A stretch of 64,000 nucleotides of DNA from Bacteroidota bacterium (GTDB taxonomy: Bacteria; Bacteroidota; Bacteroidia; Chitinophagales; Chitinophagaceae): the NCBI GenBank assembly GCA_947457075.1, contig CANGUG010000014.1:1-64000 (forward strand), given 5' to 3'. The translations under genes and the position numbers were made by a program. Within the stretch, counting starts at the first letter, position 1. The number at the start of each line of letters is the position of its first letter. Under the pieces are notes generated by a model. The model was not told where the DNA came from and did not search any database. It saw only the letters and a program-made list of their open reading frames with translations. This document shows, one piece after another, positions 37,252 through 45,393 of the stretch.

Positions 37252-37899
37252 CTATGCGTTCTTTAAAGTAACAATCATTGCCTTAGGATCAGCGGCTTTA
37301 AATACAGTGGTACCTGCCACTAAAACATCGGCCCCCGCTTTTACAAGTGCAGCTGCATTATGTTCAGTAACGCCACCGTCAATTTCAATAAGGGTAGCCG
37401 CGCCTGCGTTTACAATAATTTGTTTTAACGCTTTAACTTTTTCGTAAGTATGTTCAATAAATTTTTGACCTCCAAAACCTGGGTTCACACTCATCACACA
37501 AACCACATCAATGTCCTTTATGGTATCCTTTAATAAATCAACAGAGGTATGTGGGTTAATAGCCACACCTGCTTTCATTCCCTGTGCTTTAATTTGTTGT
37601 AAAGTGCTATGTAAGTGAGGGCATGCTTCGTAATGCACGGTTAAAACATCGGCACCTGCCTTTTTAAAATCGGCAATATATTTTTCGGGATGCACAATCA
37701 TTAAATGCACATCCATCACTTTGGTAGTGGTTTTTTTTATTTGTTCAATTACCGGAAGACCATAACTAATATTGGGTACAAAACTTCCATCCATTACATC
37801 CAAATGAAACCAGGCGGCTTCACTTTCATTGAGCATTTCACAAGCTTTTCCTAACTGTAAAAAATCGGCAGCGAGTAGGGAGGGTGCAATGATGGCCAT
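37252..37899 (-). CDS. rpe: ribulose-phosphate 3-epimerase
   Basis: Interconverts ribulose-5-P and xylulose-5-P in the pentose phosphate pathway. The 215-residue TIM barrel has intact metal and catalytic residues: the start IIAPSLLAADF, HLDVMDGSFVPN (His and Asp), HLMI, MSVNPGFGGQ (phosphate grip) and IEIDGGV (Asp). The length is normal, and 183 bp separate it from phoH downstream on the same strand. Confidence 0.96.
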   Translation of the reverse strand: MAIIAPSLLAADFLQLGKACEMLNESEAAWFHLDVMDGSFVPNISYGLPVIEQIKKTTTKVMDVHLMIVHPEKYIADFKKAGADVLTVHYEACPHLHSTLQQIKAQGMKAGVAINPHTSVDLLKDTIKDIDVVCVMSVNPGFGGQKFIEHTYEKVKALKQIIVNAGAATLIEIDGGVTEHNAAALVKAGADVLVAGTTVFKAADPKAMIVTLKNA

Positions 37900-38022
37900 G
37901 TGGGTTTAATTTTTACAAAGTTCCCCTTTTTTTTATGAATTCTGCGCTCAAGATTGGACAATTTTTACGGGTATTATGACAGTTTCATGACAAAGTTCAG
38001 CTTCTCATTGTTTTTTTGTGTT

Positions 38023-38030
38023 TATTTTTG
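38023..38030 (+). promoter_or_regulatory. candidate -7 element of the TolB-like gene
   Basis: TATTTTTG matches TAnnTTTG and lies 18 bases before the chosen start at 38049. This also argues against an upstream GTG start at 38016. Confidence 0.35.
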
Positions 38031-38048
38031 CGCCCAAATTCAAACTTC

Positions 38049-39116
38049 ATGAAGCAACTTACTCTATTGTTATGTTTACTTACGAGTGGATTTTTTGCAT
38101 TCGCACAAAATGACTCTATCTTGTTTGCAGGGGAACCCCACTTTAAAAATGTAATTCAATTAACAGGTAATGGGGATAACGCCGAAGCTTATTGGAGTTT
38201 TGATAGCAAGCGCATTACTTTTCAAAGAGCCAATCCAAAAGAAGGCATTAATTGTGATCAAATATTTATGGGCTTAGTGCCTACCAATAGCAATACTCCC
38301 TTTATTTATAAATCAATTAGTGGGGGTATTGGTCGCACAACATGTTCTTATTTTACTAAGGACGGTAAACACATTATATATGCTTCTACCAAAGGGGGTG
38401 GCAATGATTGTCCTCCAGGCGTGGACCGAGCTAAATACGGAAACAAATACATTTGGCCATTATATAATACCTATGATATTTACATGGCAGATACCAATGG
38501 GGTGGTGGTTAAACAATTAACCACAGCGAAGGGCTATGATGCAGAAGCAACATTATCCTATGATGGTAAAAAAATGATTTATTGTAGTGATAAGGAGGGC
38601 GATTTGGATTTGTATGTGATGGATTTAGCCACAGGTAAAGAAAAAAAAGTAACCAACACCCTAGGGTATGATGGAGGTGCCTGGTTTAGTCACGACGGAA
38701 AGAAAATTGTGTGGAGGGCAAGCCGTCCCAAAACGGAAGCTGAAATTGCAGACTATAAAGCATTACTAAGTGAAGGAATGGTAGCACCTACGAATATGGA
38801 AGTATTCATAGCCAATGCAGACGGATCGGATGCAAAACAAATTACTCAATTAGGGCAGGCCAATTGGGCACCTAATTTTACGCCCGACGATAAGCATATT
38901 ATATTTTGTAGCAACCATGAGTACAAGCGAGGTTTCCCTTTTAATATGTATCTAATGGATTTAGACGGGAAAAATATCGAAAAAATTAGTCGAGACAAAG
39001 GATTTGATGCGTTCCCTATGTTTAGTCCGGATGGCAAAAGAATTATGTTTTCCTCCAATAGAAACAATGGGGGTACCCGTGATACCAATTTGTTTGTAGC
39101 TGATTGGGTTGATTAA
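38049..39116 (+). CDS. secreted TolB-like PD40 beta-propeller protein
   Basis: A 355-residue protein with a signal peptide (MKQLTLLLCLLTSGFFAFAQ). At least five PD40/WD40-like blades follow, each with a D-G-K-x-I/M core: FTKDGKHIIYAS, LSYDGKKMIYCS, FSHDGKKIVWRAS, FTPDDKHIIFCS and FSPDGKRIMFSSN. TolB-type propellers bind peptides or proteins in the periplasm. No enzyme domain is attached. The ATG at 38049 fits the signal peptide better than the GTG upstream. Confidence 0.85.
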   Translation: MKQLTLLLCLLTSGFFAFAQNDSILFAGEPHFKNVIQLTGNGDNAEAYWSFDSKRITFQRANPKEGINCDQIFMGLVPTNSNTPFIYKSISGGIGRTTCSYFTKDGKHIIYASTKGGGNDCPPGVDRAKYGNKYIWPLYNTYDIYMADTNGVVVKQLTTAKGYDAEATLSYDGKKMIYCSDKEGDLDLYVMDLATGKEKKVTNTLGYDGGAWFSHDGKKIVWRASRPKTEAEIADYKALLSEGMVAPTNMEVFIANADGSDAKQITQLGQANWAPNFTPDDKHIIFCSNHEYKRGFPFNMYLMDLDGKNIEKISRDKGFDAFPMFSPDGKRIMFSSNRNNGGTRDTNLFVADWVD

Positions 39117-39183
39117 TAGGGTGTATTAGACAGTATTCGTTAGATAAGTTGTATTTTAGCAAAAATCTAAAAATCAAATAATT

Positions 39184-39621
39184 ATGACAACAGGTTTAGT
39201 TCATTTACATAACCTATTAAGATGGGTGGTCCTCATTGCTTTATTGTTGACCATTGTAAAGTTGTTTTTAAAACAAGATGCCTTAAAAACAAGTAAGGTA
39301 TTGTTAATCAGTGCCCATACGACTTTGGTATTGGGATTGTATCAGTACTTTTTTGGGCCAGTTGGCTTCTATTTTATTAAAACCATGGGTATGGCCGCTG
39401 CCATGAAGGATAAAGTAGCGCGTTTTTGGGGGGTAGAGCATATCAGTACCATGCTTCTTGCCATTGTGCTTATCACCATTGGCCATGTGAAGTACAAAAA
39501 AGGAGGGTCGCCTAAAACCACTTTAATTTTATACATCATTGCCTTATTGTTGATTTTTGCTGCGGTACCTTGGCCATTTAGAGAAGGAATCGCAAGACCT
39601 TGGTATCCTGGAGGGCACTAA
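39184..39621 (+). CDS. small four-helix membrane protein (cytochrome b561-like?)
   Basis: A 145-residue protein with four hydrophobic segments at about residues 10-28, 38-58, 85-103 and 113-130. His residues sit at or near helix ends (LVHLHNLLRW, SAHTTLVLG, WGVEHISTML, IGHVKYKKGG), which could ligate haem, but this is inference. Such proteins are common in Bacteroidota and are often labelled cytochrome B. It ends with the conserved-looking WPFREGIARPW and is followed by a terminator. Confidence 0.55.
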   Translation: MTTGLVHLHNLLRWVVLIALLLTIVKLFLKQDALKTSKVLLISAHTTLVLGLYQYFFGPVGFYFIKTMGMAAAMKDKVARFWGVEHISTMLLAIVLITIGHVKYKKGGSPKTTLILYIIALLLIFAAVPWPFREGIARPWYPGGH

Positions 39622-39649
39622 TAGTTAACTAGTTGATTTTCAATATAAA

Positions 39650-39682
39650 TAAAGGGGAAAGCCAGGCTTTCCCCTTTATTTT
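39650..39682 (+). terminator. terminator before the infA operon
   Basis: The stem AAAGGGGAAAG / CTTTCCCCTTT with a 5-base loop is followed by ATTTT. It isolates the ribosomal operon from upstream transcription. Confidence 0.85.
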
Positions 39683-39710
39683 AGCGAATTTTCAATATTT
39701 CGCGGTTTAT

Positions 39711-39742
39711 TTTTCTTAATTCCACACAATTCCATATCTTTG
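39711..39742 (+). promoter_or_regulatory. promoter of infA
   Basis: TATCTTTG at 39735-39742 is an exact TAnnTTTG. A TTTT at 39711-39714, 20 bases upstream, could be a degenerate -33 element. The start codon follows after 16 bases, so the leader is short. Confidence 0.5.
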
Positions 39743-39758
39743 CAACCCCAAAATAAGT

Positions 39759-39977
39759 ATGTCAAAACAACCGCTGATTAAACAAGATGGAGTAATTATT
39801 GAAGCACTGAGCAATGCTATGTTCAGAGTTAAGCTTGAAAATGGTCACGAAATCTTAGCAACAATTTCTGGAAAAATGCGTATGCACTATATCAGAATTT
39901 TGCCAGGTGATAAAGTAGGAGTGGAGATGAGTCCATATGACTTAACAAGGGGTAGAATTATATTTAGACACAAGTAA
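39759..39977 (+). CDS. infA: translation initiation factor IF-1
   Basis: A 72-residue single OB-fold protein that binds the ribosomal A site during initiation. Normal length and sequence ([20 protein letters not shown], then [18 protein letters not shown] and GRIIFRHK). It leads the alpha-operon genes and has its own promoter. Confidence 0.97.
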   Translation: MSKQPLIKQDGVIIEALSNAMFRVKLENGHEILATISGKMRMHYIRILPGDKVGVEMSPYDLTRGRIIFRHK

Positions 39978-40007
39978 GAATAGAATTAATATTTTAAAAA
40001 CAAAAAG

Positions 40008-40124
40008 ATGAAAGTTAGAGCATCTATCAAAAAACGTAGTGCCGATTGTAAAATCGTAAAGCGTAAAGGCGTATTATTTGTAATCAACAAAAAGAACCCT
40101 CGCTTTAAGCAAAGACAAGGATAG
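40008..40124 (+). CDS. rpmJ: 50S ribosomal protein L36, zinc-free form
   Basis: ATG to TAG encodes 38 residues beginning [15 protein letters not shown] and ending NPRFKQRQG. The zinc-ribbon ligands of the ancestral form (C-x-x-C...C...H) are reduced to a single Cys, so this is a C-minus L36 that does not bind zinc. It lies 30 bp after infA and 69 bp before rpsM. Confidence 0.95.
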   Translation: MKVRASIKKRSADCKIVKRKGVLFVINKKNPRFKQRQG

Positions 40125-40129
40125 TAAAG

Positions 40130-40154
40130 CTTTTAGCGGAGACGCTAAAGTTTT
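40130..40154 (+). other. hairpin with T tract between rpmJ and rpsM
   Basis: The arms CTTTTAGCG and CGCTAAAG (one bulged T) close a GAGA tetraloop and are followed by TTTT. It has the shape of a weak terminator or an RNA-processing or regulatory stem inside the operon. Confidence 0.45.
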
Positions 40155-40193
40155 AGAAAAACAAAAAATTAAACAAAAAACAAGTTTTAGCAT

Positions 40194-40574
40194 ATGGCTC
40201 GTATTGCCGGTATCGACTTACCAAAAAACAAAAGAGGAGAAATAGGACTACAATACATTTTCGGTATTGGTCATTCAACTGCTCGTTACATTTTAGAAAA
40301 AGCAAACATCAGTTACGATAAAAAAGTAAATGAGTGGAACGACGATGAGCAAACAGCAATTCGTAATATCATTAACGCAGAATTCAAAGTAGAAGGTGCT
40401 TTACGTAGTGAAGTTTCTATGAGCATTAAGCGTTTGTTAGATATTGCTTGTTACCGTGGTTTACGTCACAGAAAAGGTTTACCTGTTCGTGGCCAAAGAA
40501 CCAAAACCAACTCACGTACTCGTAAGGGTAAGCGTAAGACAGTTGCTGGTAAGAAGAAAGTAGCTAAGAAATAA
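40194..40574 (+). CDS. rpsM: 30S ribosomal protein S13
   Basis: A 126-residue head protein of the small subunit. Typical sequence: [20 protein letters not shown], then [14 protein letters not shown], and the basic tail [18 protein letters not shown]. It contacts the P-site tRNA and 23S rRNA. A 188-bp spacer with two hairpins separates it from rpsK. Confidence 0.98.
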   Translation: MARIAGIDLPKNKRGEIGLQYIFGIGHSTARYILEKANISYDKKVNEWNDDEQTAIRNIINAEFKVEGALRSEVSMSIKRLLDIACYRGLRHRKGLPVRGQRTKTNSRTRKGKRKTVAGKKKVAKK

Positions 40575-40582
40575 TAAATCAT

Positions 40583-40617
40583 AAAGTAGTCATCGATTCA
40601 CTCGGTGGCTACTTTTT
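40583..40617 (+). terminator. terminator-like hairpin between rpsM and rpsK
   Basis: The arms AAAGTAGTCA and TGGCTACTTT (10 bp, one T-G wobble) enclose a 13-base loop and run into TTTTT, 8 bases after the rpsM stop. It looks like an intrinsic terminator or attenuator inside a ribosomal operon. Confidence 0.6.
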
Positions 40618-40680
40618 GCTATAAAATCCGCTTCAAATTGGATCCTTTTCTTTAAAGACAAAGGGGAGAAATGATACGGT

Positions 40681-40696
40681 TTCCGCTTCGGCGGAA
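40681..40696 (+). promoter_or_regulatory. UUCG-tetraloop hairpin in the rpsK leader
   Basis: TTCCGC-TTCG-GCGGAA is a perfect 6-bp stem capped by the very stable cUUCGg tetraloop, 66 bases before the rpsK start. It could be a protein-binding or processing site. Confidence 0.45.
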
Positions 40697-40762
40697 TTTC
40701 AATTTAAATAACCCGCTCTTTTTACAAGTGAAAAACAAGTAAAAGAGCATACCTCAAACACA

Positions 40763-41173
40763 ATGGCTAAACCACAAAAAGCACAAAACAGTGCAAAAGC
40801 AGCTGCAAAAAAGAGAGTCGTTAAAATCGACGCAGCAGGTGAAGTTCGCATCAGCGCAACTTTCAACAATTTAATCATCGCCTTTACCAACAAAGCAGGT
40901 CAAGTAATTAGCTGGAGCAGTGCTGGTAAAATGGGCTTCAGAGGTTCTAAGAAGAACACTCCATATGCAGCTCAAATGGCAGCAGCAGATGCAGCGAAAG
41001 TAGCATTAGACGCTGGTGTTAAAAGAGTAGATGTATTCGTTAAAGGTCCAGGTTCTGGTCGTGAAGGCGCTATCCGTTCTATTTCTCAATCAGGAATCGA
41101 AGTAACTTCTATCCGCGACGTGACGCCTATGCCACATAACGGTTGTCGTCCTCCAAAACAAAGAAGAGTATAA
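40763..41173 (+). CDS. rpsK: 30S ribosomal protein S11
   Basis: A 136-residue platform protein. The N-terminus is basic and Ala/Lys-rich (about residues 1-20), followed by the conserved core: [55 protein letters not shown] and the C-terminal [12 protein letters not shown]. Identity is certain. Confidence 0.98.
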   Translation: MAKPQKAQNSAKAAAKKRVVKIDAAGEVRISATFNNLIIAFTNKAGQVISWSSAGKMGFRGSKKNTPYAAQMAAADAAKVALDAGVKRVDVFVKGPGSGREGAIRSISQSGIEVTSIRDVTPMPHNGCRPPKQRRV

Positions 41174-41196
41174 CACTAACAATATTATTTAAACCG

Positions 41197-41235
41197 GGTA
41201 TTGCATTCATTTTAGATTTTTACTGATGCCTTACC
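41197..41235 (+). promoter_or_regulatory. inverted repeat in the rpsD leader
   Basis: GGTA-tt-GCAT pairs with ATGC-ct-TACC across a 19-base loop, 27 bases before the rpsD start. S4 often represses its own operon through a leader structure, so this is a possible site; the evidence is only the repeat. Confidence 0.3.
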
Positions 41236-41262
41236 GTCACCAAAAAATCAAAAACAATAATT

Positions 41263-41868
41263 ATGGCACGTTACACAGGTCCCAAAACCAAAATTTCCCG
41301 CATTTTCGGCGAACCTATCTTAGGCAACGCTAAATGGTTAGGAAAAAACAGCAACCCTCCAGGTCAACACGGTGCACAACGCAAGCGTAAGCAATTAGGA
41401 GAGTATGCATTACAGTTAAGAGAAAAACAAAAAGCTAAATACACTTATGGTGTATTAGAGCGTCAATTCCGTAAAACATTTGAAGAAGCATCTCGTATCA
41501 AAGGGGTAAAAGGTGAAAACTTAATCAAATTGTTGGAATCTCGTTTAGACAATACAATTTTTAGAATGGGATTGGCTGCAAGTCGTCCTGAAGCACGTCA
41601 ATTAGTGGCACATAAGCATATTTCTGTAAATGGTGCAGTAACTAATGTTCCTTCTTACACTTGTAAGCCAGGTGACGTAATTACTTACCGTCCAAAGAGT
41701 GCGCACAATTCTTCGATTGTAAGCAAGCAACGTCCAAGAAATACCAAGTTTAACTGGGTAGATTGGAACGAAACAACCAACACTGGAACATTCATTGCAA
41801 TGCCAGAAAGAGAAGCTGTTCCTGAAAACATTAAGGAGCAATTAATCGTTGAATTGTATTCTAAATAG
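41263..41868 (+). CDS. rpsD: 30S ribosomal protein S4
   Basis: A 201-residue primary 16S rRNA-binding protein. The N-terminal domain begins MARYTGPKTKISRIFGEPI and lacks the Cys zinc knuckle. The S4 RNA-binding domain (LLESRLDNTIFRMGLAASRP and ARQLVAHKHISVNG) is at about residues 88-126. In E. coli S4 also regulates the alpha operon. Confidence 0.98.
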   Translation: MARYTGPKTKISRIFGEPILGNAKWLGKNSNPPGQHGAQRKRKQLGEYALQLREKQKAKYTYGVLERQFRKTFEEASRIKGVKGENLIKLLESRLDNTIFRMGLAASRPEARQLVAHKHISVNGAVTNVPSYTCKPGDVITYRPKSAHNSSIVSKQRPRNTKFNWVDWNETTNTGTFIAMPEREAVPENIKEQLIVELYSK

Positions 41869-41923
41869 TAGCACTTAACAACATTTCTTCCCTTAGGAAG
41901 ATTCAAACAAAAAAAATGATAAC

Positions 41924-42928
41924 ATGGCTATATTAAGTTTTCAAAAACCTGATAAAATTGTTTTACAAAAAGCAAATGACTTTCAAGGACAATTCGAATT
42001 CCGTCCATTAGAGCCAGGATTTGGTTTGACTTTAGGAAATGCTTTGAGAAGAGTATTATTAAGTTCTTTAGAAGGTTTCGCTATCGTTGGAATTAAAATT
42101 GAAGGTGTGGACCACGAGTTTGCAACGATCAAAGGAATTACTGAGGACGTAACTGAAATTATCTTAAACTTAAAGCAAGTTCGTTTTAAGCGTAAGGCCG
42201 ATCAAGATGTTACTTCTGAAAAAATCACTTTATCTATTAAAGGTAGCAATGAATTCAATGCAGGTCATTTAGGAGAAGCTTCTCAACAATTTCAGGTAAT
42301 GAACCCTGAGTTGGTGATTTGTACTATGGATCCTACAGCTAAATTAGAAATTGAATTAACTATCAATAAAGGACGTGGATATATTCCAGCGGAAGAGAAT
42401 AAATTAAAAGAGATGCCATTTGGTTATATCGCTATTGATTCTATTCATACTCCAATTAAGAACGTTAAGTACTTAATGGAAAACTATCGTGTGGAGCAAA
42501 GAACTGACTACGAAAAATTAATCTTAGACGTAGCTACTGACGGAACAATACATCCAGAAGATGCTGTGAAGCAAGCTTCTAGAATTTTGATTCAACACTT
42601 AATGATCATCACTGACGAGAATATCACTTTTGATAATAAAGAAGATAAGAAAGAGGATGTGGTGGATGAGCAAGTATTACAATTAAGAAAAGTATTGAAA
42701 ACGCCATTAGAGGATTTAGATCTTTCTGTACGTGCGTTCAATTGCTTGAAAGCTGCTAAAATCAATAGCTTGAGCGAATTGGTACAATACGAGCAAGAGG
42801 ACTTAATGAAGTTCAGAAACTTTGGTCAAAAATCTTTATCTGAAATCGAACAAGTATTAATCGAAAGAGGATTAAGCTTTGGAATGGATTTAGGTAAATT
42901 AGGATTAGACAAATTAGATTTACAATAA
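41924..42928 (+). CDS. rpoA: DNA-directed RNA polymerase subunit alpha
   Basis: A 334-residue protein. The N-terminal dimerisation domain contains EPGFGLTLGNALRRVLLSS and the GRGYIPAEEN loop. An acidic linker (EDKKEDVVDEQ, about residues 245-255) leads to the C-terminal domain (LEDLDLSVRAFNCLKAAKI, then FRNFGQKSLSEIEQ) that binds UP elements and activators. It lies 55 bp after rpsD. Confidence 0.98.
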   Translation: MAILSFQKPDKIVLQKANDFQGQFEFRPLEPGFGLTLGNALRRVLLSSLEGFAIVGIKIEGVDHEFATIKGITEDVTEIILNLKQVRFKRKADQDVTSEKITLSIKGSNEFNAGHLGEASQQFQVMNPELVICTMDPTAKLEIELTINKGRGYIPAEENKLKEMPFGYIAIDSIHTPIKNVKYLMENYRVEQRTDYEKLILDVATDGTIHPEDAVKQASRILIQHLMIITDENITFDNKEDKKEDVVDEQVLQLRKVLKTPLEDLDLSVRAFNCLKAAKINSLSELVQYEQEDLMKFRNFGQKSLSEIEQVLIERGLSFGMDLGKLGLDKLDLQ

Positions 42929-42990
42929 GGACAAAGATTCAATCGAAAGCATTGAATTTTTAAAACTAGCGTAAATCACATTTATAAACC

Positions 42991-43034
42991 GAGCTTTCGG
43001 GCTCACACCTTACAATTCCTGACACGGTGTAAGG
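42991..43034 (+). promoter_or_regulatory. two adjacent hairpins in the rplQ leader
   Basis: GAGC/GCTC at 42991-43004 is followed by CCTTACA/TGTAAGG at 43008-43034, ending 16 bases before the rplQ start codon. The paired stems suggest a structured leader, perhaps for translational control of L17. Confidence 0.35.
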
Positions 43035-43050
43035 ACAAAAATTAAACGTC

Positions 43051-43599
43051 ATGCGTCACGGAGACAAAATCAACAACTTAGGCCGTAAAAAGGCACACAG
43101 AGAAGCCTTGTTAAGTAACTTAGCTATCCAGTTAATTACCCACAAGCGTATCGTAACTACTTTAGCTAAAGCAAAAGCGTTAAGAACTTATGTTGAGCCA
43201 TTAGTTACTAAAACTAAAAAAACGGCTTCTAAAGAAGAAATCATGCACAACCACAGAGTGGTGTTCAGCTATTTAAATGACAAAGCTGCTGTTAAAGAAT
43301 TATTTACAGTAGTAGCGCCTAAAATTGCTGCTCGTCCAGGTGGATATACACGTATCATTAAATTAGGTATTCGTCCAGGTGACAACGCCGAAAAAGCAAT
43401 GATTGAATTAGTTGACTTCAACGAAATTTACGGTAATTCGGTAAATGCCGCTGCTGAACCAGCTAAGAAAACACGTCGTAGTAAAGCTGCAGGTACAAAG
43501 AAAGCTGCTGAAGCACCAGTTGCTGAAGCTACCACTGAAGCTGCAACCGAAGCGCCTGCTGAAACTGCATCTACAGAAGAAACACCAGCTGCTGAATAA
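43051..43599 (+). CDS. rplQ: 50S ribosomal protein L17 with an Ala/Glu-rich tail
   Basis: The first 120 residues are the standard L17 core ([20 protein letters not shown], then [13 protein letters not shown] and [20 protein letters not shown]). A further 60 residues form a low-complexity Lys- then Ala/Glu/Thr/Pro-rich tail, a common extension in Bacteroidota. It is the last gene of the operon and is followed by a strong terminator. Confidence 0.97.
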   Translation: MRHGDKINNLGRKKAHREALLSNLAIQLITHKRIVTTLAKAKALRTYVEPLVTKTKKTASKEEIMHNHRVVFSYLNDKAAVKELFTVVAPKIAARPGGYTRIIKLGIRPGDNAEKAMIELVDFNEIYGNSVNAAAEPAKKTRRSKAAGTKKAAEAPVAEATTEAATEAPAETASTEETPAAE

Positions 43600-43621
43600 T
43601 GCAAAACGTTATTTAACATAT

Positions 43622-43651
43622 AAGGCAAGACTTTGGTCTTGCCTTTTTTTT
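43622..43651 (+). terminator. terminator of the ribosomal operon
   Basis: A 10-bp perfect stem (AAGGCAAGAC / GTCTTGCCTT) with a TTTG loop and a long T tract. The loop doubles as the likely -33 element of carA. Confidence 0.92.
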
Positions 43652-43662
43652 GCCTAAATTTG
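43632..43662 (+). promoter_or_regulatory. promoter of carA, overlapping the rplQ terminator
   Basis: TTTG at 43632-43635 and TAAATTTG at 43655-43662 are 19 bases apart and match both parts of the Bacteroidota consensus. The -7 element lies 59 bases before the carA start. Confidence 0.55.
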
Positions 43663-43721
43663 TATCAGAGACCACCAATCCAACCCATAATACGATAATC
43701 CAACCTTAATAATAGAATCCA

Positions 43722-44816
43722 ATGACCACCCAACCCGCAATCTTAGTTTTAGCCGATGGCAATGTATTCCACGGACAAGCATTTGGAAAAATTGGCACTG
43801 CCACAGGAGAAATTTGTTTTAATACAGGCATGACGGGTTATCAAGAAGTATTCACTGACCCCAGTTATACAGGCCAAATTATTATCATGAATAATGTGCA
43901 TATTGGTAACTATGGGGTAAAGGATACCGATGTTGAAAGTAAGTCGGTTAAAATACATGGATTAATTGGACGTAATTTAGAAGAAAAGTATTCTCGCGCA
44001 TTAGCAGATGGCAATTTGAATGAATATTTAATTGCCAATAATATTGTTTCTATCGAAGGCCTAGATACAAGAGCCTTGGTAGCGCATGTAAGAACAAGTG
44101 GAGCCATGAACTGTATTGTCTCATCCGATAATTTGGATGTAGAAGCGCTCAAAAAACAATTAGCTGCAGTGCCAAGCATGGATGGATTAGAGTTGGCAAG
44201 TTCAGTAAGTACAAAAGAAGTGTATGAAATGGGCGATGTAAATTCACCCATTAAAGTGGCTGTTTTGGATTTTGGGGTGAAACATAATATTTTACAATGT
44301 TTAGTGGATAGAGGAGTGCATGTAAGAGTGCACCCTGCAAAAACGGATTTCGCTACTTTAAAGGCGTTCAATCCAACTGGTTATTTTTTATCCAATGGTC
44401 CGGGTGATCCTGCCCCAATGGATTATGCAGTAGCCACCATCAAAGAAATTTTAGCAGAGAAAAAACCATTATTTGGTATTTGTTTAGGGCATCAATTATT
44501 AGCATTGGCCAATGATATTCCTACTTTTAAAATGCACCATGGACACCGAGGATTAAATCATCCAGTGAAAAATGTAATTACGGGTCGTTCTGAAATAACG
44601 ACACAAAATCATGGCTTTGGAGTAGATCCTGATGCAGTTAGAAAGCATGACAATGTAATCATATCACATGTAAATTTGAATGATGATTCCATTGAAGGAA
44701 TAAAGTTAAAAGACCGTCCCGCTTTTAGTGTGCAATACCATCCCGAAGCAACACCGGGCCCGCACGATAGCCGATATTTATTTGATGATTTCGTATCTTT
44801 AATGAAAGCAAACTAA
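43722..44816 (+). CDS. carA: carbamoyl-phosphate synthase small subunit
   Basis: The glutaminase subunit that feeds ammonia to CarB for pyrimidine and arginine synthesis. 364 residues: an N-terminal CPSase_sm domain (GEICFNTGMTGYQEVFTDPS), then a class I glutamine amidotransferase domain with the nucleophilic Cys at about residue 253 in GICLGHQLLA and the His-Glu pair in QYHPEA. The length is normal. carB is not in the window, so the subunits are encoded apart. Confidence 0.96.
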   Translation: MTTQPAILVLADGNVFHGQAFGKIGTATGEICFNTGMTGYQEVFTDPSYTGQIIIMNNVHIGNYGVKDTDVESKSVKIHGLIGRNLEEKYSRALADGNLNEYLIANNIVSIEGLDTRALVAHVRTSGAMNCIVSSDNLDVEALKKQLAAVPSMDGLELASSVSTKEVYEMGDVNSPIKVAVLDFGVKHNILQCLVDRGVHVRVHPAKTDFATLKAFNPTGYFLSNGPGDPAPMDYAVATIKEILAEKKPLFGICLGHQLLALANDIPTFKMHHGHRGLNHPVKNVITGRSEITTQNHGFGVDPDAVRKHDNVIISHVNLNDDSIEGIKLKDRPAFSVQYHPEATPGPHDSRYLFDDFVSLMKAN

Positions 44817-44881
44817 TTCAAGTAATAAAAAGAGGAGACTGAATTTAAATATCCTTAATGATAACATTACAAAATCGAACT

Positions 44882-45310
44882 ATGCCAAATATTACCATCA
44901 TCAACGGACCTAATTTAAATTTATTAGGGAAGCGTGAGCCAGGAGTATATGGCAATGAAAGTTTTGAGGATTTTTTAGCCCAGTTAAAAAAAGATTTTCC
45001 GCAGGTACATTTTACTTATTTTCAATCTAATGTGGAAGGGGAAATAGTCAATGCCCTTCAACAATATGGTTTCAATCAGGATGGGATAATAATTAATCCA
45101 GCAGCTTACACACATACTTCTATTGCCATTGGTGACGCCATTGCAGCGATTCAAGTGCCGGTGATTGAAGTGCATATTAGCAATGTGCATGCGAGGGAGG
45201 ACTTCAGGAAAATTTCACATGTCACTTCAAAAGCAGTGGGTAGTATTGTAGGGTTAGGATTAAAAGGCTATGCATTGGCCACTGAATGGTTTGTAAATAA
45301 TACGCATTAA
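44882..45310 (+). CDS. aroQ: type II 3-dehydroquinate dehydratase
   Basis: Third step of the shikimate pathway. The 142-residue protein has all family motifs: IINGPNLNLLGKREPGVYG with the catalytic Arg and Tyr, NPAAYTHTSIAIGDAI, and EVHISNVHAREDFR with the catalytic His. I chose the ATG at 44882, since the family begins two to four residues before the INGPNLNLLG motif; an upstream ATG at 44858 adds an unrelated octapeptide. Confidence 0.95.
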   Translation: MPNITIINGPNLNLLGKREPGVYGNESFEDFLAQLKKDFPQVHFTYFQSNVEGEIVNALQQYGFNQDGIIINPAAYTHTSIAIGDAIAAIQVPVIEVHISNVHAREDFRKISHVTSKAVGSIVGLGLKGYALATEWFVNNTH

Positions 45311-45393
45311 ATATTCATTCATAAGGGTGTGTTTTTATAAGCTAATCCCTTTTGTTGACTCAATTGTTTTTTAAGACGAATCCCTTTTCAACT

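Noticed and set aside
43445-43657. Leu/Gln-rich frame overlapping the rplQ tail
   Set aside because: It is the alternative frame of the low-complexity Ala/Glu tail and has no initiation site or conserved content.
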